Shown: positions 1 to 5,419 of the stretch, piece by piece
How the letters are laid out: every line of letters starts with the position of its first letter
How positions within the stretch are numbered: the first letter of the stretch is position 1
Source: GCA-002694895 sp964436345
Lineage (GTDB): Bacteria > Chloroflexota > Dehalococcoidia > Lucifugimonadales > GCA-002694895
DNA length: 8,907 bases
Assembly: GCA_964436345.1 (NCBI GenBank)
Contig: CAYTCC010000060.1
Location: 1-8,907 of the forward strand
Direction: 5' to 3'
The notes under the pieces: model-generated
What the model was told of the DNA's origin: nothing
Seen by the model: the letters and a program-made list of their open reading frames with translations, nothing else
Database searches by the model: none
Program-made: the position numbers and the translations under genes

Positions 1-324
1 AACAGAGTTGTTTTGTTTCAAAATGCATGCGGAGCTTGTTTAAGTACAGAATTTTGGAAAGGGTCACCATTTAAATTTGGGATTGCATATAATAGAGAAA
101 TAGCATCTGCAAAAGCTCAAACCTGTGTCGTCGATGATTATGGTTATCCTGATTCATATTTTCCATGGATAAGAAAAGGTCGCCCAGAAATCAAATCAAA
201 AACAAATTACTATCTTTGTAATGATATAAGAAAAAGTTTTTTTAATTTGCCAAAATCTCAAAGATCAAAAATTTATAAAAGTCTTTTAAATAAATTTAAA
301 AATGAAATTCATTTAAAAAATTAA
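1..324 (+). CDS. Unrecognised protein, C-terminal part only (5' end outside window)
   Basis: The reading frame is open from the first base and ends at TAA 322-324, so about 107 C-terminal residues are visible. A TTG at 13 could be read as a start, but the frame continues upstream (NRVVLF...) with no ribosome-binding site, so I treat the gene as truncated by the window edge. The first half is rich in aromatic residues and glycine and looks like a conserved enzyme core. It has a CGAC cysteine pair near the start, then WKGSPFKFGIAYNREIA and CVVDDYGYPDSYFPWIRKG. The last 40 residues are basic and low in complexity (many K, N, S), typical of a divergent C-terminal tail. No signal peptide or membrane segment is visible. 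I cannot assign a family and give no function. Codon use is A/T-ending like its neighbours. It is followed by a possible hairpin and the tRNA promoter. Confidence 0.75.
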   Translation, partial: NRVVLFQNACGACLSTEFWKGSPFKFGIAYNREIASAKAQTCVVDDYGYPDSYFPWIRKGRPEIKSKTNYYLCNDIRKSFFNLPKSQRSKIYKSLLNKFKNEIHLKN

Positions 325-339
325 TTAAAATCATCTATT

Positions 340-361
340 TTGGACAAGAACTTGGCCAAGT
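340..361. repeat. Short inverted/direct repeat between the first gene and the tRNA promoter
   Basis: ACTTGGCCAAGT at 350-361 is a perfect 12-bp palindrome. The segment TTGGACAAG (340-348) also nearly repeats TTGGCCAAG (352-360), and it can pair with CTTGGCCAA (351-359) as a stem with one mismatch and a very tight loop. It lies 16 bases after the stop of the upstream gene and about 10 bases before the putative -35 of the tRNA promoter. It could be a weak terminator for the first gene or an operator. No clean run of T follows (GTAACTATATTTT), so a standard intrinsic terminator is not supported. Confidence 0.4.
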
Positions 362-370
362 AACTATATT

Positions 371-397
371 TTGATGCTTAATAATATATGCTATACT
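371..397 (+). promoter_or_regulatory. Putative promoter of the tRNA-Gln/tRNA-Glu pair
   Basis: TATACT at 392-397 is preceded by TG one base upstream (389-390), giving an extended -10 element. TTGATG at 371-376 is a four-of-six match to the sigma-70 -35 box, but the spacer is only 15 bases, so the extended -10 probably carries most of the recognition. Transcription would begin near 404, about five bases before the tRNA-Gln acceptor stem. That short leader is normal for a stable-RNA promoter. Prediction by eye only. Confidence 0.55.
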
Positions 398-408
398 GAA
401 GGGAATAA

Positions 409-479
409 TGGGGATTAGTATAGTGGTAGTACGTCGGACTCTGAATCCGTAGGCCAAGGTTCGAATCCTTGATCCCCAG
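409..479 (+). tRNA. tRNA-Gln(CUG), anticodon CTG
   Basis: A full cloverleaf can be folded. The seven-pair acceptor stem 409-415/472-478 is TGGGGAT with ATCCCCA and includes the U1-A72 pair typical of bacterial glutamine tRNA, with discriminator G at 479. The D stem is 418-420/430-432. The anticodon stem is 435-438/446-449 with loop CTCTGAA and anticodon CTG at 441-443. The T stem is 455-459/467-471 with loop TTCGAAT. The outermost anticodon-stem pair (434/450) is a T-T mismatch. No CCA is encoded, because the gene is followed by AAAAT. It is nine bases upstream of tRNA-Glu and almost certainly cotranscribed with it. Confidence 0.95.
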
Positions 480-488
480 AAAATATTT

Positions 489-560
489 GGCCCCATCGTC
501 TAACGGTTAGGACATCACCCTCTCAAGGTGGGAATACGGATTCGAATTCCGTTGGGGTCA
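489..560 (+). tRNA. tRNA-Glu(CUC), anticodon CTC
   Basis: The acceptor stem 489-495/553-559 (GGCCCCA with TGGGGTC) has one G-U pair. The D stem is 498-500/511-513. The anticodon stem is 515-519/527-531 with loop CTCTCAA and anticodon CTC at 522-524. The variable loop has four bases. The T stem is 536-540/548-552 with loop TTCGAAT. The discriminator is A560, and CCA follows directly at 561-563, so the 3' CCA looks genome-encoded here, unlike in the neighbouring tRNA-Gln. The gene ends only ten bases before the stop of the convergent helicase-loader gene, and no terminator is visible between them. Confidence 0.95.
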
Positions 561-572
561 CCAAGCTAAAAT

Positions 573-1340
573 TTACTTCTTGCCTTTTATTCTATAATCT
601 ACAGAATCAATTTTAACTATCTGTCCAATTAAAGGATCTTGAATTCTACTTAATATTGCATCATGTTTTTTGTCAAAGTCATTTGGAGAAGTTATAACTG
701 TAGGTAATTTTCTGTTATATCTCCAAGTTATAATTTGATATAACTTTTCATGAGCCCATTTACTATAATTTTCAGATCCAAAATCATCTAATATTAAAAT
801 CCTTGAATCCTTAATTAAATTAAATCTTGGGACATAATTTTCATCATTGTCACCAGAATAAGAATTTCTTAATTCATCCAACATATCAGGAACAAAAACA
901 AACATGGCATCATGGCCCTTTGCCTTCAAATTCATAAAAATCGCAATGGCAAGGTGTGTTTTTCCCACTCCAGTAGGGCCATAAAAAGTTAACCATCCTT
1001 CGGGATTTTTTGCGTAATTTTTTGCAACTTCGTATGCCTGTGCAAGGCTTTTCTTATGTTTGATATTTAAATTAATATTCGAAGGGTTAGGGTTAAAGTT
1101 TTTAATACTAAAATTTGAAAAATATTTAATACTTTCCTGAATTTGACTATTAAGACATCTGCAGGGTGTTAATTTACTAAATTCAGGGTCGAATATTTCC
1201 ACATCTTCTCCTAACCATCCAATCCCATTACATATTTTACAATCGCTTAGGCTGTTTTGCTGTTTTATTTCTCTCTTATTGTCGGGATTCTTACTTTTTT
1301 GAAGTTTAATATTTTTATAAATGTCACCTAAGGATTCCAT
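573..1340 (-). CDS. DnaC/DnaI-like AAA+ helicase loader with N-terminal zinc-binding motif
   Basis: This 255-residue ATPase most likely loads the DnaB helicase onto DNA. The N-terminal region has four cysteines in a CxxC...CxC pattern (C34, C37, C60, C62) set in CKICNGIGW and PCRC, as in the zinc-binding domain of DnaI-type loaders. The AAA+ core follows: Walker A GPTGVGKTH (121-129), Walker B ILILDDFG (181-188), a sensor-1-like segment TVITSPND (214-221) and a candidate arginine finger R232 in LSRI. The ATG at 1340 lies four bases after the dnaB stop, so the two are probably translationally coupled. There is no strong Shine-Dalgarno. The family also includes the IS21 helper ATPase IstB, but no transposase is present and dnaB is adjacent, so a replication role fits much better. 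The choice between the names dnaC and dnaI is not settled by sequence. Confidence 0.9.
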   Translation of the reverse strand: MESLGDIYKNIKLQKSKNPDNKREIKQQNSLSDCKICNGIGWLGEDVEIFDPEFSKLTPCRCLNSQIQESIKYFSNFSIKNFNPNPSNINLNIKHKKSLAQAYEVAKNYAKNPEGWLTFYGPTGVGKTHLAIAIFMNLKAKGHDAMFVFVPDMLDELRNSYSGDNDENYVPRFNLIKDSRILILDDFGSENYSKWAHEKLYQIITWRYNRKLPTVITSPNDFDKKHDAILSRIQDPLIGQIVKIDSVDYRIKGKK

Positions 1341-1344
1341 AAAT

Positions 1345-2730
1345 TTAATCCATTGAAGCTTGCTGAATAGGTCTTGTTATACTCTCAAATTTAATAACAT
1401 CATCCCTGAAAAATAATGGAAATTCACCGACGGGGCCATTTCTATGTTTGGAAATAAGAATCTGAGCAATATTTTTCGGATAAGGAATTCCCATATTTTG
1501 AGGGGAACTTTCCCATTCTTCTTCTTTGGTATATAAATCTTCTCTATATATAAATGCAACTACATCTGCATCTTGCTCAATACTTCCACTTTCTCTCAAA
1601 TCTGATAATACAGGAATATGTGATTGCCTTTGTTCAACAGCTCTACTTAACTGAGATAATGCTAATACAGGAACATCAAGATCTCTGGCTAATCCTTTTA
1701 AAGCTCTAGAAATTTCACTCATCACCTGTACTCTGTTATCACTTCTACCGGAAATATTTAGTAACTGCATATAATCCACAATAATTAGATCCAAACCTCT
1801 TTCAGCATATAATCTTCTTGCTTTTGCATGGATCTGAAAAACTTCTAATAATGGAGAATCATCAATATAAATATCCAGGCCCGACAATAAACCTATACTG
1901 TTTAAAATACTTTGTTCTTCAGTATCTGTTATCAAGCCTCTTCTTATTTTCGTTGCATTTACTCCTGATTCACTAGCAAGTAATCTCATTCCTATTTGTG
2001 TTTTTGACATTTCTAAACTAAAAATTCCAACTATGGAACCATTTAAGCTCGCTTCTTTAGCTATATTAAATGCAAGAGTACTTTTACCTAGGCTTGGACG
2101 TGCAGCTAATACAATTAAATCAGAATTTTGCAAACCTCCTCCAAGAATTCTGTCCATATCTGCAAATCCCGTTACAACCGGAGACATCACGCTATCAGGA
2201 TCACCTTTTAGGTTAGCTGTGTCTTCCATGTATTGTTCGAGAACATCTCTAATATGAGTGAAATCTTCTGTTGCACGACCTTCTTTTAAATTGAATAATA
2301 TTTTTTCAGCTCTACTCAAAGATTCTGAAACATCGCTAGTATCTGTAAATCCAATATCAACAATATCTGATCCTGCTCTGATTAATTGTCTTAATTGTGC
2401 AGTTTTAGCTACAACATTAGCATATTCTTCAACATGGACAGAGGATGGTACGGAAGAGACTAGGTATGCTAAATAATTAGATCCTCCTAATTGTTCCAAA
2501 TTATCTTGGTTTACAAGTTCATTTGCAACAGTAACCTGATCAATAGCTTCCCCTCGATCAAATAATTCTAAGATAGCCTCATAAACCCATTTATTTTTTT
2601 CTCTATAAAAATCATCTGCTTTTAAAATATTACTAACAGAAATAAATGCCTCATTATTTATTAAAATTGAGCCTAAAACTGATTCCTCTGCATTTATATC
2701 ATGTGGCGGTAATCTATCACTGACCAACAC
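1345..2730 (-). CDS. dnaB: Replicative DNA helicase DnaB
   Basis: This is the hexameric 5'-3' fork helicase, 461 residues, normal for the family. The N-terminal primase-interacting domain begins with PPHDINAEESVLGSIL (8-23). The RecA-like domain has Walker A ARPSLGKST (210-218), catalytic glutamate E240 in SLEMS, Walker B LIIVDYMQLL (315-324), ALSQLSRAVEQR (357-368) with SDLRESGSIEQDADVV (376-391), and the C-terminal ISKHRNG (426-432) that supplies K/R residues to the neighbouring subunit. No intein interrupts the motifs. The start is uncertain: GTG at 2730 is only three bases from the AGGAG at 2738-2734, while TTG at 2727 has a better six-base spacing. The gene begins 13 bases after the rplI stop, so rplI, dnaB and the loader form one operon, coupling a ribosomal protein to replication genes. 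Confidence 0.97.
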   Translation of the reverse strand: MLVSDRLPPHDINAEESVLGSILINNEAFISVSNILKADDFYREKNKWVYEAILELFDRGEAIDQVTVANELVNQDNLEQLGGSNYLAYLVSSVPSSVHVEEYANVVAKTAQLRQLIRAGSDIVDIGFTDTSDVSESLSRAEKILFNLKEGRATEDFTHIRDVLEQYMEDTANLKGDPDSVMSPVVTGFADMDRILGGGLQNSDLIVLAARPSLGKSTLAFNIAKEASLNGSIVGIFSLEMSKTQIGMRLLASESGVNATKIRRGLITDTEEQSILNSIGLLSGLDIYIDDSPLLEVFQIHAKARRLYAERGLDLIIVDYMQLLNISGRSDNRVQVMSEISRALKGLARDLDVPVLALSQLSRAVEQRQSHIPVLSDLRESGSIEQDADVVAFIYREDLYTKEEEWESSPQNMGIPYPKNIAQILISKHRNGPVGEFPLFFRDDVIKFESITRPIQQASMD

Positions 2731-2733
2731 TGT

Positions 2734-2738
2734 CTCCT
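2734..2738 (-). promoter_or_regulatory. Ribosome binding site of dnaB
   Basis: AGGAG on the minus strand lies in the 13-base space between the rplI stop and the dnaB start. It is three bases from the GTG at 2730 and six from the TTG at 2727. The spacing favours the TTG, so the true protein may lack the first residue of the longest reading frame. Confidence 0.7.
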
Positions 2739-2743
2739 ATATT

Positions 2744-3476
2744 TTAATTCTTATTTTCTTCTTCTGTGTTTTCCTGCTTAGTTTCTGCAGTTTCTGCAGT
2801 TTCTTCTGTACTNNNNNNNNNNNNNNNNNNNNNNNNNNNNNNNNNNNNNNNNNNNNNNNNNNNNNNNNNNNNNNNNNNNNNNNNNNNNNNNNNNNNNNNN
2901 NNNNNNNNNNNNTTCCTGTTCGGTTTCTGCAGTTTCTTCTGTACTTTCCTGTTCGGTTTCTGCAGTTTCTTCTGTACTTTCCTGTTCGGTTTCTGCAGTT
3001 AAACTGGAAAGTAATTCTTCAGGATTTTGCTCAGGATCATGAACAATTACTTTTATCAAAGTATTCATTTCATCAGAAATTTCTACTCGAATATTATAAA
3101 CACCATGTTCCTTGATTGATTCAGATAATTTTATATACCGATCTTCAATTTCGATATTTTTAGATTCTTTTATAGCATTCGAAATAATATCATGGCCAAC
3201 AGAACCATAAAGTTTCCCTGTTTGTGATGACAACATAGGGATATTTATGGTCAAATCTTTTACAGATTCAAAAACAGATTTTAAATCTTCCATTAAAGCA
3301 ATTCTTTCTTTTTCAGATTCAACTTTGATTTTTTCTATTTGTTTCATACTTTCATTGTTAGCTAAAACAGCAATATTATATGGAATAAGATAATTTCTTG
3401 CATATCCATTTTTTACTTCTTTAATATCTCCGCCTAATGCAACACCAGGAACATCTTTTAAAAACAAGACTCTCAT
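2744..3476 (-). CDS. rplI: Large-subunit ribosomal protein bL9 with acidic repeat tail (interrupted by assembly gap)
   Basis: The first ~150 residues are a standard bL9: MRVLFLKDVPGVALGGDIKE, then VKNGYARNYLIP, a charged connecting helix (about 41-75) and the C-terminal rRNA-binding domain (about 76-149, including SSQTGKLYGSVG). The start is ATG 3476, because GGAGA lies eight bases upstream and families begin at this Met. The in-frame TTG at 3491 overlaps that site. After residue 150 comes an acidic tail of repeated STEETAETEQE units, absent from typical bL9 (about 150 residues). A 100-N spacer (2813-2912) interrupts it. Beyond the gap, the frame continuing the repeat reads STEETAETAETKQE, NTEEENKN and then TAA at 2746-2744. 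Taken literally, 100 Ns break the frame. Any multiple of three, and in particular of 33, restores it. The total length is therefore unknown. Confidence 0.92.
2771..3000 (-). repeat. 33-bp tandem repeats encoding 11-residue acidic units in the L9 tail
   Basis: Two identical 33-bp units lie at 2913-2945 and 2946-2978, followed by a 22-base partial unit at 2979-3000. Across the N gap, 2771-2812 is a variant unit of 42 bases in which the 9-mer TTTCTGCAG is duplicated and a few bases differ. On the coding strand each unit encodes STEETAETEQE. Because 33 is a multiple of three, copy-number change leaves the downstream frame and stop intact. The units are directly adjacent with no spacers, so this is a coding tandem repeat and not a CRISPR array. 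Confidence 0.93.
2813..2912. other. Assembly gap (100 N) within the tandem repeat
   Basis: Exactly 100 Ns, a common placeholder length for a gap of unknown size. The left flank ends precisely at the end of a 33-bp unit (..GTACT) and the right flank starts precisely at the beginning of one (TTCCTGTT..). The missing DNA is therefore likely a whole number of units, possibly zero. Confidence 0.95.
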
Positions 3477-3484
3477 ATTGTTTG

Positions 3485-3489
3485 TCTCC
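3485..3489 (-). promoter_or_regulatory. Ribosome binding site fixing the rplI start
   Basis: On the minus strand GGAGA lies eight bases before ATG 3476. It overlaps the alternative upstream TTG (3491-3489), which therefore cannot use it. This supports the shorter L9 start, which also matches the usual bL9 N-terminus. Confidence 0.8.
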
Positions 3490-3526
3490 AAATTTAGGAA
3501 TAATTTATTTTAATTATAGAGAAGGG

Positions 3527-3535
3527 ATTATAACA
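3527..3535 (-). promoter_or_regulatory. Putative promoter of the rplI-dnaB-loader operon
   Basis: On the minus strand the sequence TGTTATAAT is a perfect TATAAT preceded by an extended -10 TG. No convincing -35 lies 16-18 bases upstream (best is ATTACT, three of six). Transcription would start near 3520, giving a leader of about 45 bases before the L9 start. It is back to back with the rpsP promoter. Confidence 0.6.
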
Positions 3536-3582
3536 TAATATGAATAAGTAGTAATAATATAAAAAACATAGAAATAAACAAA

Positions 3583-3611
3583 TTGACATATTTTCCACAT
3601 AGAATTAAAAT
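3583..3611 (+). promoter_or_regulatory. Putative promoter of the rpsP operon
   Basis: A perfect -35 TTGACA (3583-3588), a 17-base spacer and TAAAAT (3606-3611) make the best sigma-70-type promoter in the window. Transcription would begin near 3618, about 23 bases before the rpsP ATG. A second possible -10, TATTAT (3629-3634), sits six bases before the ATG, so a leaderless transcript is also conceivable. Confidence 0.72.
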
Positions 3612-3640
3612 TCGTATGTTAATATTAATATTATAGGATT

Positions 3641-3886
3641 ATGTTAAGAATAAGATTATCAAGAACAGGAAGAAAAAATCAACCTAGCTATAGAATAGTT
3701 GTGGCTGATCAAAAAGCATCTAGAGATGGAGCACATGTTGATCGCATAGGTCATTATAATCCAACAACAGATCCAACTACTCTTCAAATTGATTCTGCAA
3801 AAGCCGAAAAATGGCTATCTCATGGTGCACAGCCATCAGAAAGAGTTTCTAAATTATTCAAAAAAGAAGGAATAATTAAAGAATGA
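3641..3886 (+). CDS. rpsP: Small-subunit ribosomal protein bS16
   Basis: The 81-residue product matches bS16 along its length. It has the N-terminal signature MLRIRLSRTGRKNQPSYRIV (1-20), then VADQKASRDGAHVDRIGHYNP (21-41) and the conserved AEKWLSHGAQPSERVSKLFKKEG. It binds 16S rRNA and helps assemble the 30S body. The ATG at 3641 gives the family's usual N-terminus. The only Shine-Dalgarno-like sequence, AGGA, is just two bases from it, which is unusually tight. The stop overlaps the khpA start as ATGA. This is the first gene of the plus-strand operon and lies directly behind a strong promoter. The usual upstream partner ffh is absent, since the neighbour is the divergent rplI. Confidence 0.97.
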   Translation: MLRIRLSRTGRKNQPSYRIVVADQKASRDGAHVDRIGHYNPTTDPTTLQIDSAKAEKWLSHGAQPSERVSKLFKKEGIIKE

Positions 3887-4113
3887 AAGAACTACTTGAG
3901 TACATTGCTAAAGAATTAGTTGAAAATCCAGACGAAGTTGAAGTTATTCAGGAAGAAGAAGAAGAAGGGAAGATAGTACTAAAACTTAAAGTTGCTGATG
4001 AAGATAAAGGAAGAATTATTGGAAAAAGAGGAAGGATCGCTGAATCTATTAGAGCTATATTACGAGTCAAGGCTGTAAAAACAGATACACACGTATTTTT
4101 AGATATAGTGTAA
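3883..4113 (+). CDS. khpA: KH-domain RNA-binding protein KhpA (YlqC family)
   Basis: A 76-residue single KH domain protein. The RNA-binding loop is RIIGKRGRIAESIRAIL (about 45-61), containing the GxxG element GKRG. A run of glutamates (EEEEEG, about 24-29) precedes the second strand. In bacteria that have been studied, KhpA binds structured RNAs, often as a partner of KhpB, and influences cell-size control and sRNA biology. That role here is by family analogy. The start codon overlaps the rpsP stop (ATGA), and rpsP-khpA-rimM is a widespread order, which supports the identity. A GAAGGA inside rpsP may serve as ribosome binding site, though it is rather far upstream. Confidence 0.92.
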   Translation: MKELLEYIAKELVENPDEVEVIQEEEEEGKIVLKLKVADEDKGRIIGKRGRIAESIRAILRVKAVKTDTHVFLDIV

Positions 4114-4122
4114 TAACTCTAT

Positions 4123-4641
4123 ATGCAAAAAAATCCTAATTATCCAAGAGAAATTATTGTTGGAAAAGTAATAGGTGCAAGAGGTATTAGAGGTCAGCTA
4201 AAAATTCGATCGGAATCTGACAACCCCGAAAGATTCACTGCAAATTCAGAAATTTTAATTGATAATAAAAAGTACATTATCAACAAAGTTGACAATGACG
4301 AGAAAAAAGAATTGATTTATATTAACATAACTAATATAAATGACAGGAATTCGGCTGAAAAAATCATCGGAAAATTGATAAAAGTTCCAATTTCATCTTT
4401 ACCAAATTTAAGTGAAAATAATAAATATTATTATTTTCAAATAATTGGTTTAGATGTTATAGATGAATCAAATAATAATATAGGGAAAGTTACAGAAATT
4501 ATGCCAAATATAAATAATGACAACTATGTAATTAAAACTTCTGATAACAAAGAACTCATAATTCCTTCAAAATCTGAATGGATTAAAAAAATCGACATAT
4601 GTAATAATATTATAAGAATTGTATTGCCAAAATATATTTGA
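4123..4641 (+). CDS. rimM: Ribosome maturation factor RimM
   Basis: The 172-residue length is typical. RimM helps process 16S rRNA and mature the 30S head, and contacts uS19. The N-terminal domain begins with IIVGKVIGARGIRGQLKI, the family signature, followed by the SESDNPERF segment. The C-terminal PRC-barrel region contains YYYFQIIGLDVID, IGKVTEIMPN, DNYVIK and the closing LIIPSKSEWIKKIDI plus NNIIRIVLP. It starts nine bases after khpA with no clear Shine-Dalgarno. The middle is unusually rich in N, I and K codons, reflecting AT bias. The genes that most often follow rimM (trmD, rplS) are absent here, and yebC comes next after 15 bases. Confidence 0.95.
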   Translation: MQKNPNYPREIIVGKVIGARGIRGQLKIRSESDNPERFTANSEILIDNKKYIINKVDNDEKKELIYINITNINDRNSAEKIIGKLIKVPISSLPNLSENNKYYYFQIIGLDVIDESNNNIGKVTEIMPNINNDNYVIKTSDNKELIIPSKSEWIKKIDICNNIIRIVLPKYI

Positions 4642-4646
4642 TAAAT

Positions 4647-4652
4647 AGAGGT
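4647..4652 (+). promoter_or_regulatory. Ribosome binding site of yebC
   Basis: AGAGGT lies four bases before ATG 4657. It is one of the few clear Shine-Dalgarno sequences on the plus strand and fixes the start at the canonical MAGHSKW terminus. Confidence 0.75.
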
Positions 4653-4656
4653 AAAA

Positions 4657-5418
4657 ATGGCAGGTCATTCAAAATGGGCAAATATAAAACACAGGAAAGG
4701 CAGAGTTGATGCTTCTAGAGCTAAATTATTCACAAAATTATCTAGAGAAATTATTGTAGCTGCAAAAGATGGGGGGGCTGACCCAAATCAAAATCCCAGA
4801 CTAAGAATGGCTATCCAAAAAGCTAAAGATAGTAATATGCCAAACGATAGAATTAATAAAAATATAGAAAAATCCACTGGTAAAGGAAAGGAATCTGAAC
4901 AAATTTTCGAATCTCAATATGAAGGGTATGGCCCCGACGGCACTGGATTTATAGTCAAAACCCTTACAGAAAATAAAAACAGAACAATATCAGCTCTAAG
5001 GTCTTCGTTCACGAAATCGGGTGGGAATCTTGCAGAATCAGGAGCAGTATCTTGGCAATTTGAAGAAAAAGGATTGATTCTTTTAGATACAAACCCTGAA
5101 AGTGATGAGAGTATAATGCTCGATGCCATTGACTTAGGGGCTGAAGACGTAAATGTATCAGAATCTACTGTAGAGATCATTTCAGGAGTATCAGATCTTG
5201 AAACAATCAAAATCGATTTAGAAAGTAAAAATTACAAAATCAACTCATATGAAATGACCATGATTCCAAAATCTTCGATTATGCTAGATCATCAAAAATC
5301 AATAAAAATATTAAAATTATTAGATGTGCTTAATGATTTGGATGATGTTCAAAAAGTATTCACAAATGCAGACTTCGAAGAAACTGCATTAACAGAATAT
5401 GCCGAAACCTTATCTTAA
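4657..5418 (+). CDS. yebC: YebC/TACO1-family protein
   Basis: 253 residues, normal for the family. The N-terminus MAGHSKWANIKHRK is the family hallmark. It is followed by a helical domain with DPNQNPRLRMAIQKAK (about 42-57) and NMPNDRINKNIEK (about 59-71), then EGYGPDGTGFIV (about 89-100), NKNRTISALRSSFTKSGG (about 106-123) and the acidic C-terminal lobe. Members were long annotated as DNA-binding transcriptional regulators. More recent work on YebC/TACO1 proteins links them to translation, notably of proline-rich stretches. I see nothing that decides between these for this copy. It sits between rimM and the resolvase gene. In many bacteria yebC directly precedes ruvC and ruvA. Seven consecutive G bases (4771-4777) occur in frame within the D-G-G-A-D segment. 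Confidence 0.96.
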   Translation: MAGHSKWANIKHRKGRVDASRAKLFTKLSREIIVAAKDGGADPNQNPRLRMAIQKAKDSNMPNDRINKNIEKSTGKGKESEQIFESQYEGYGPDGTGFIVKTLTENKNRTISALRSSFTKSGGNLAESGAVSWQFEEKGLILLDTNPESDESIMLDAIDLGAEDVNVSESTVEIISGVSDLETIKIDLESKNYKINSYEMTMIPKSSIMLDHQKSIKILKLLDVLNDLDDVQKVFTNADFEETALTEYAETLS

Positions 5419-5419
5419 A

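Noticed and set aside
573..1340. IstB-type transposition helper ATPase instead of a replication helicase loader
   Set aside because: No IstA-like transposase or terminal repeats are nearby. The N-terminal cysteine motif and coupling to dnaB favour a DnaI/DnaC-type loader.
2033..2476. Two plus-strand reading frames of over 70 codons opposite dnaB
   Set aside because: They are antisense shadows of conserved DnaB motifs, with no Shine-Dalgarno and no recognisable protein.
2913..3000. Possible CRISPR array from ~33-bp direct repeats
   Set aside because: Units are contiguous with no unique spacers, lie in frame inside the L9 gene and encode a regular peptide repeat.
2766..3002. Plus-strand reading frame over the repeat giving Phe/Cys-rich repeats (FLFGFCSFFCT)
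   Set aside because: It is the antisense reading of the L9 tail, spans the N gap, and has no ribosome binding site or family resemblance.
4914..5210. Minus-strand 98-codon frame opposite yebC
   Set aside because: Antisense to a well-conserved gene, with implausible composition and no initiation signal.
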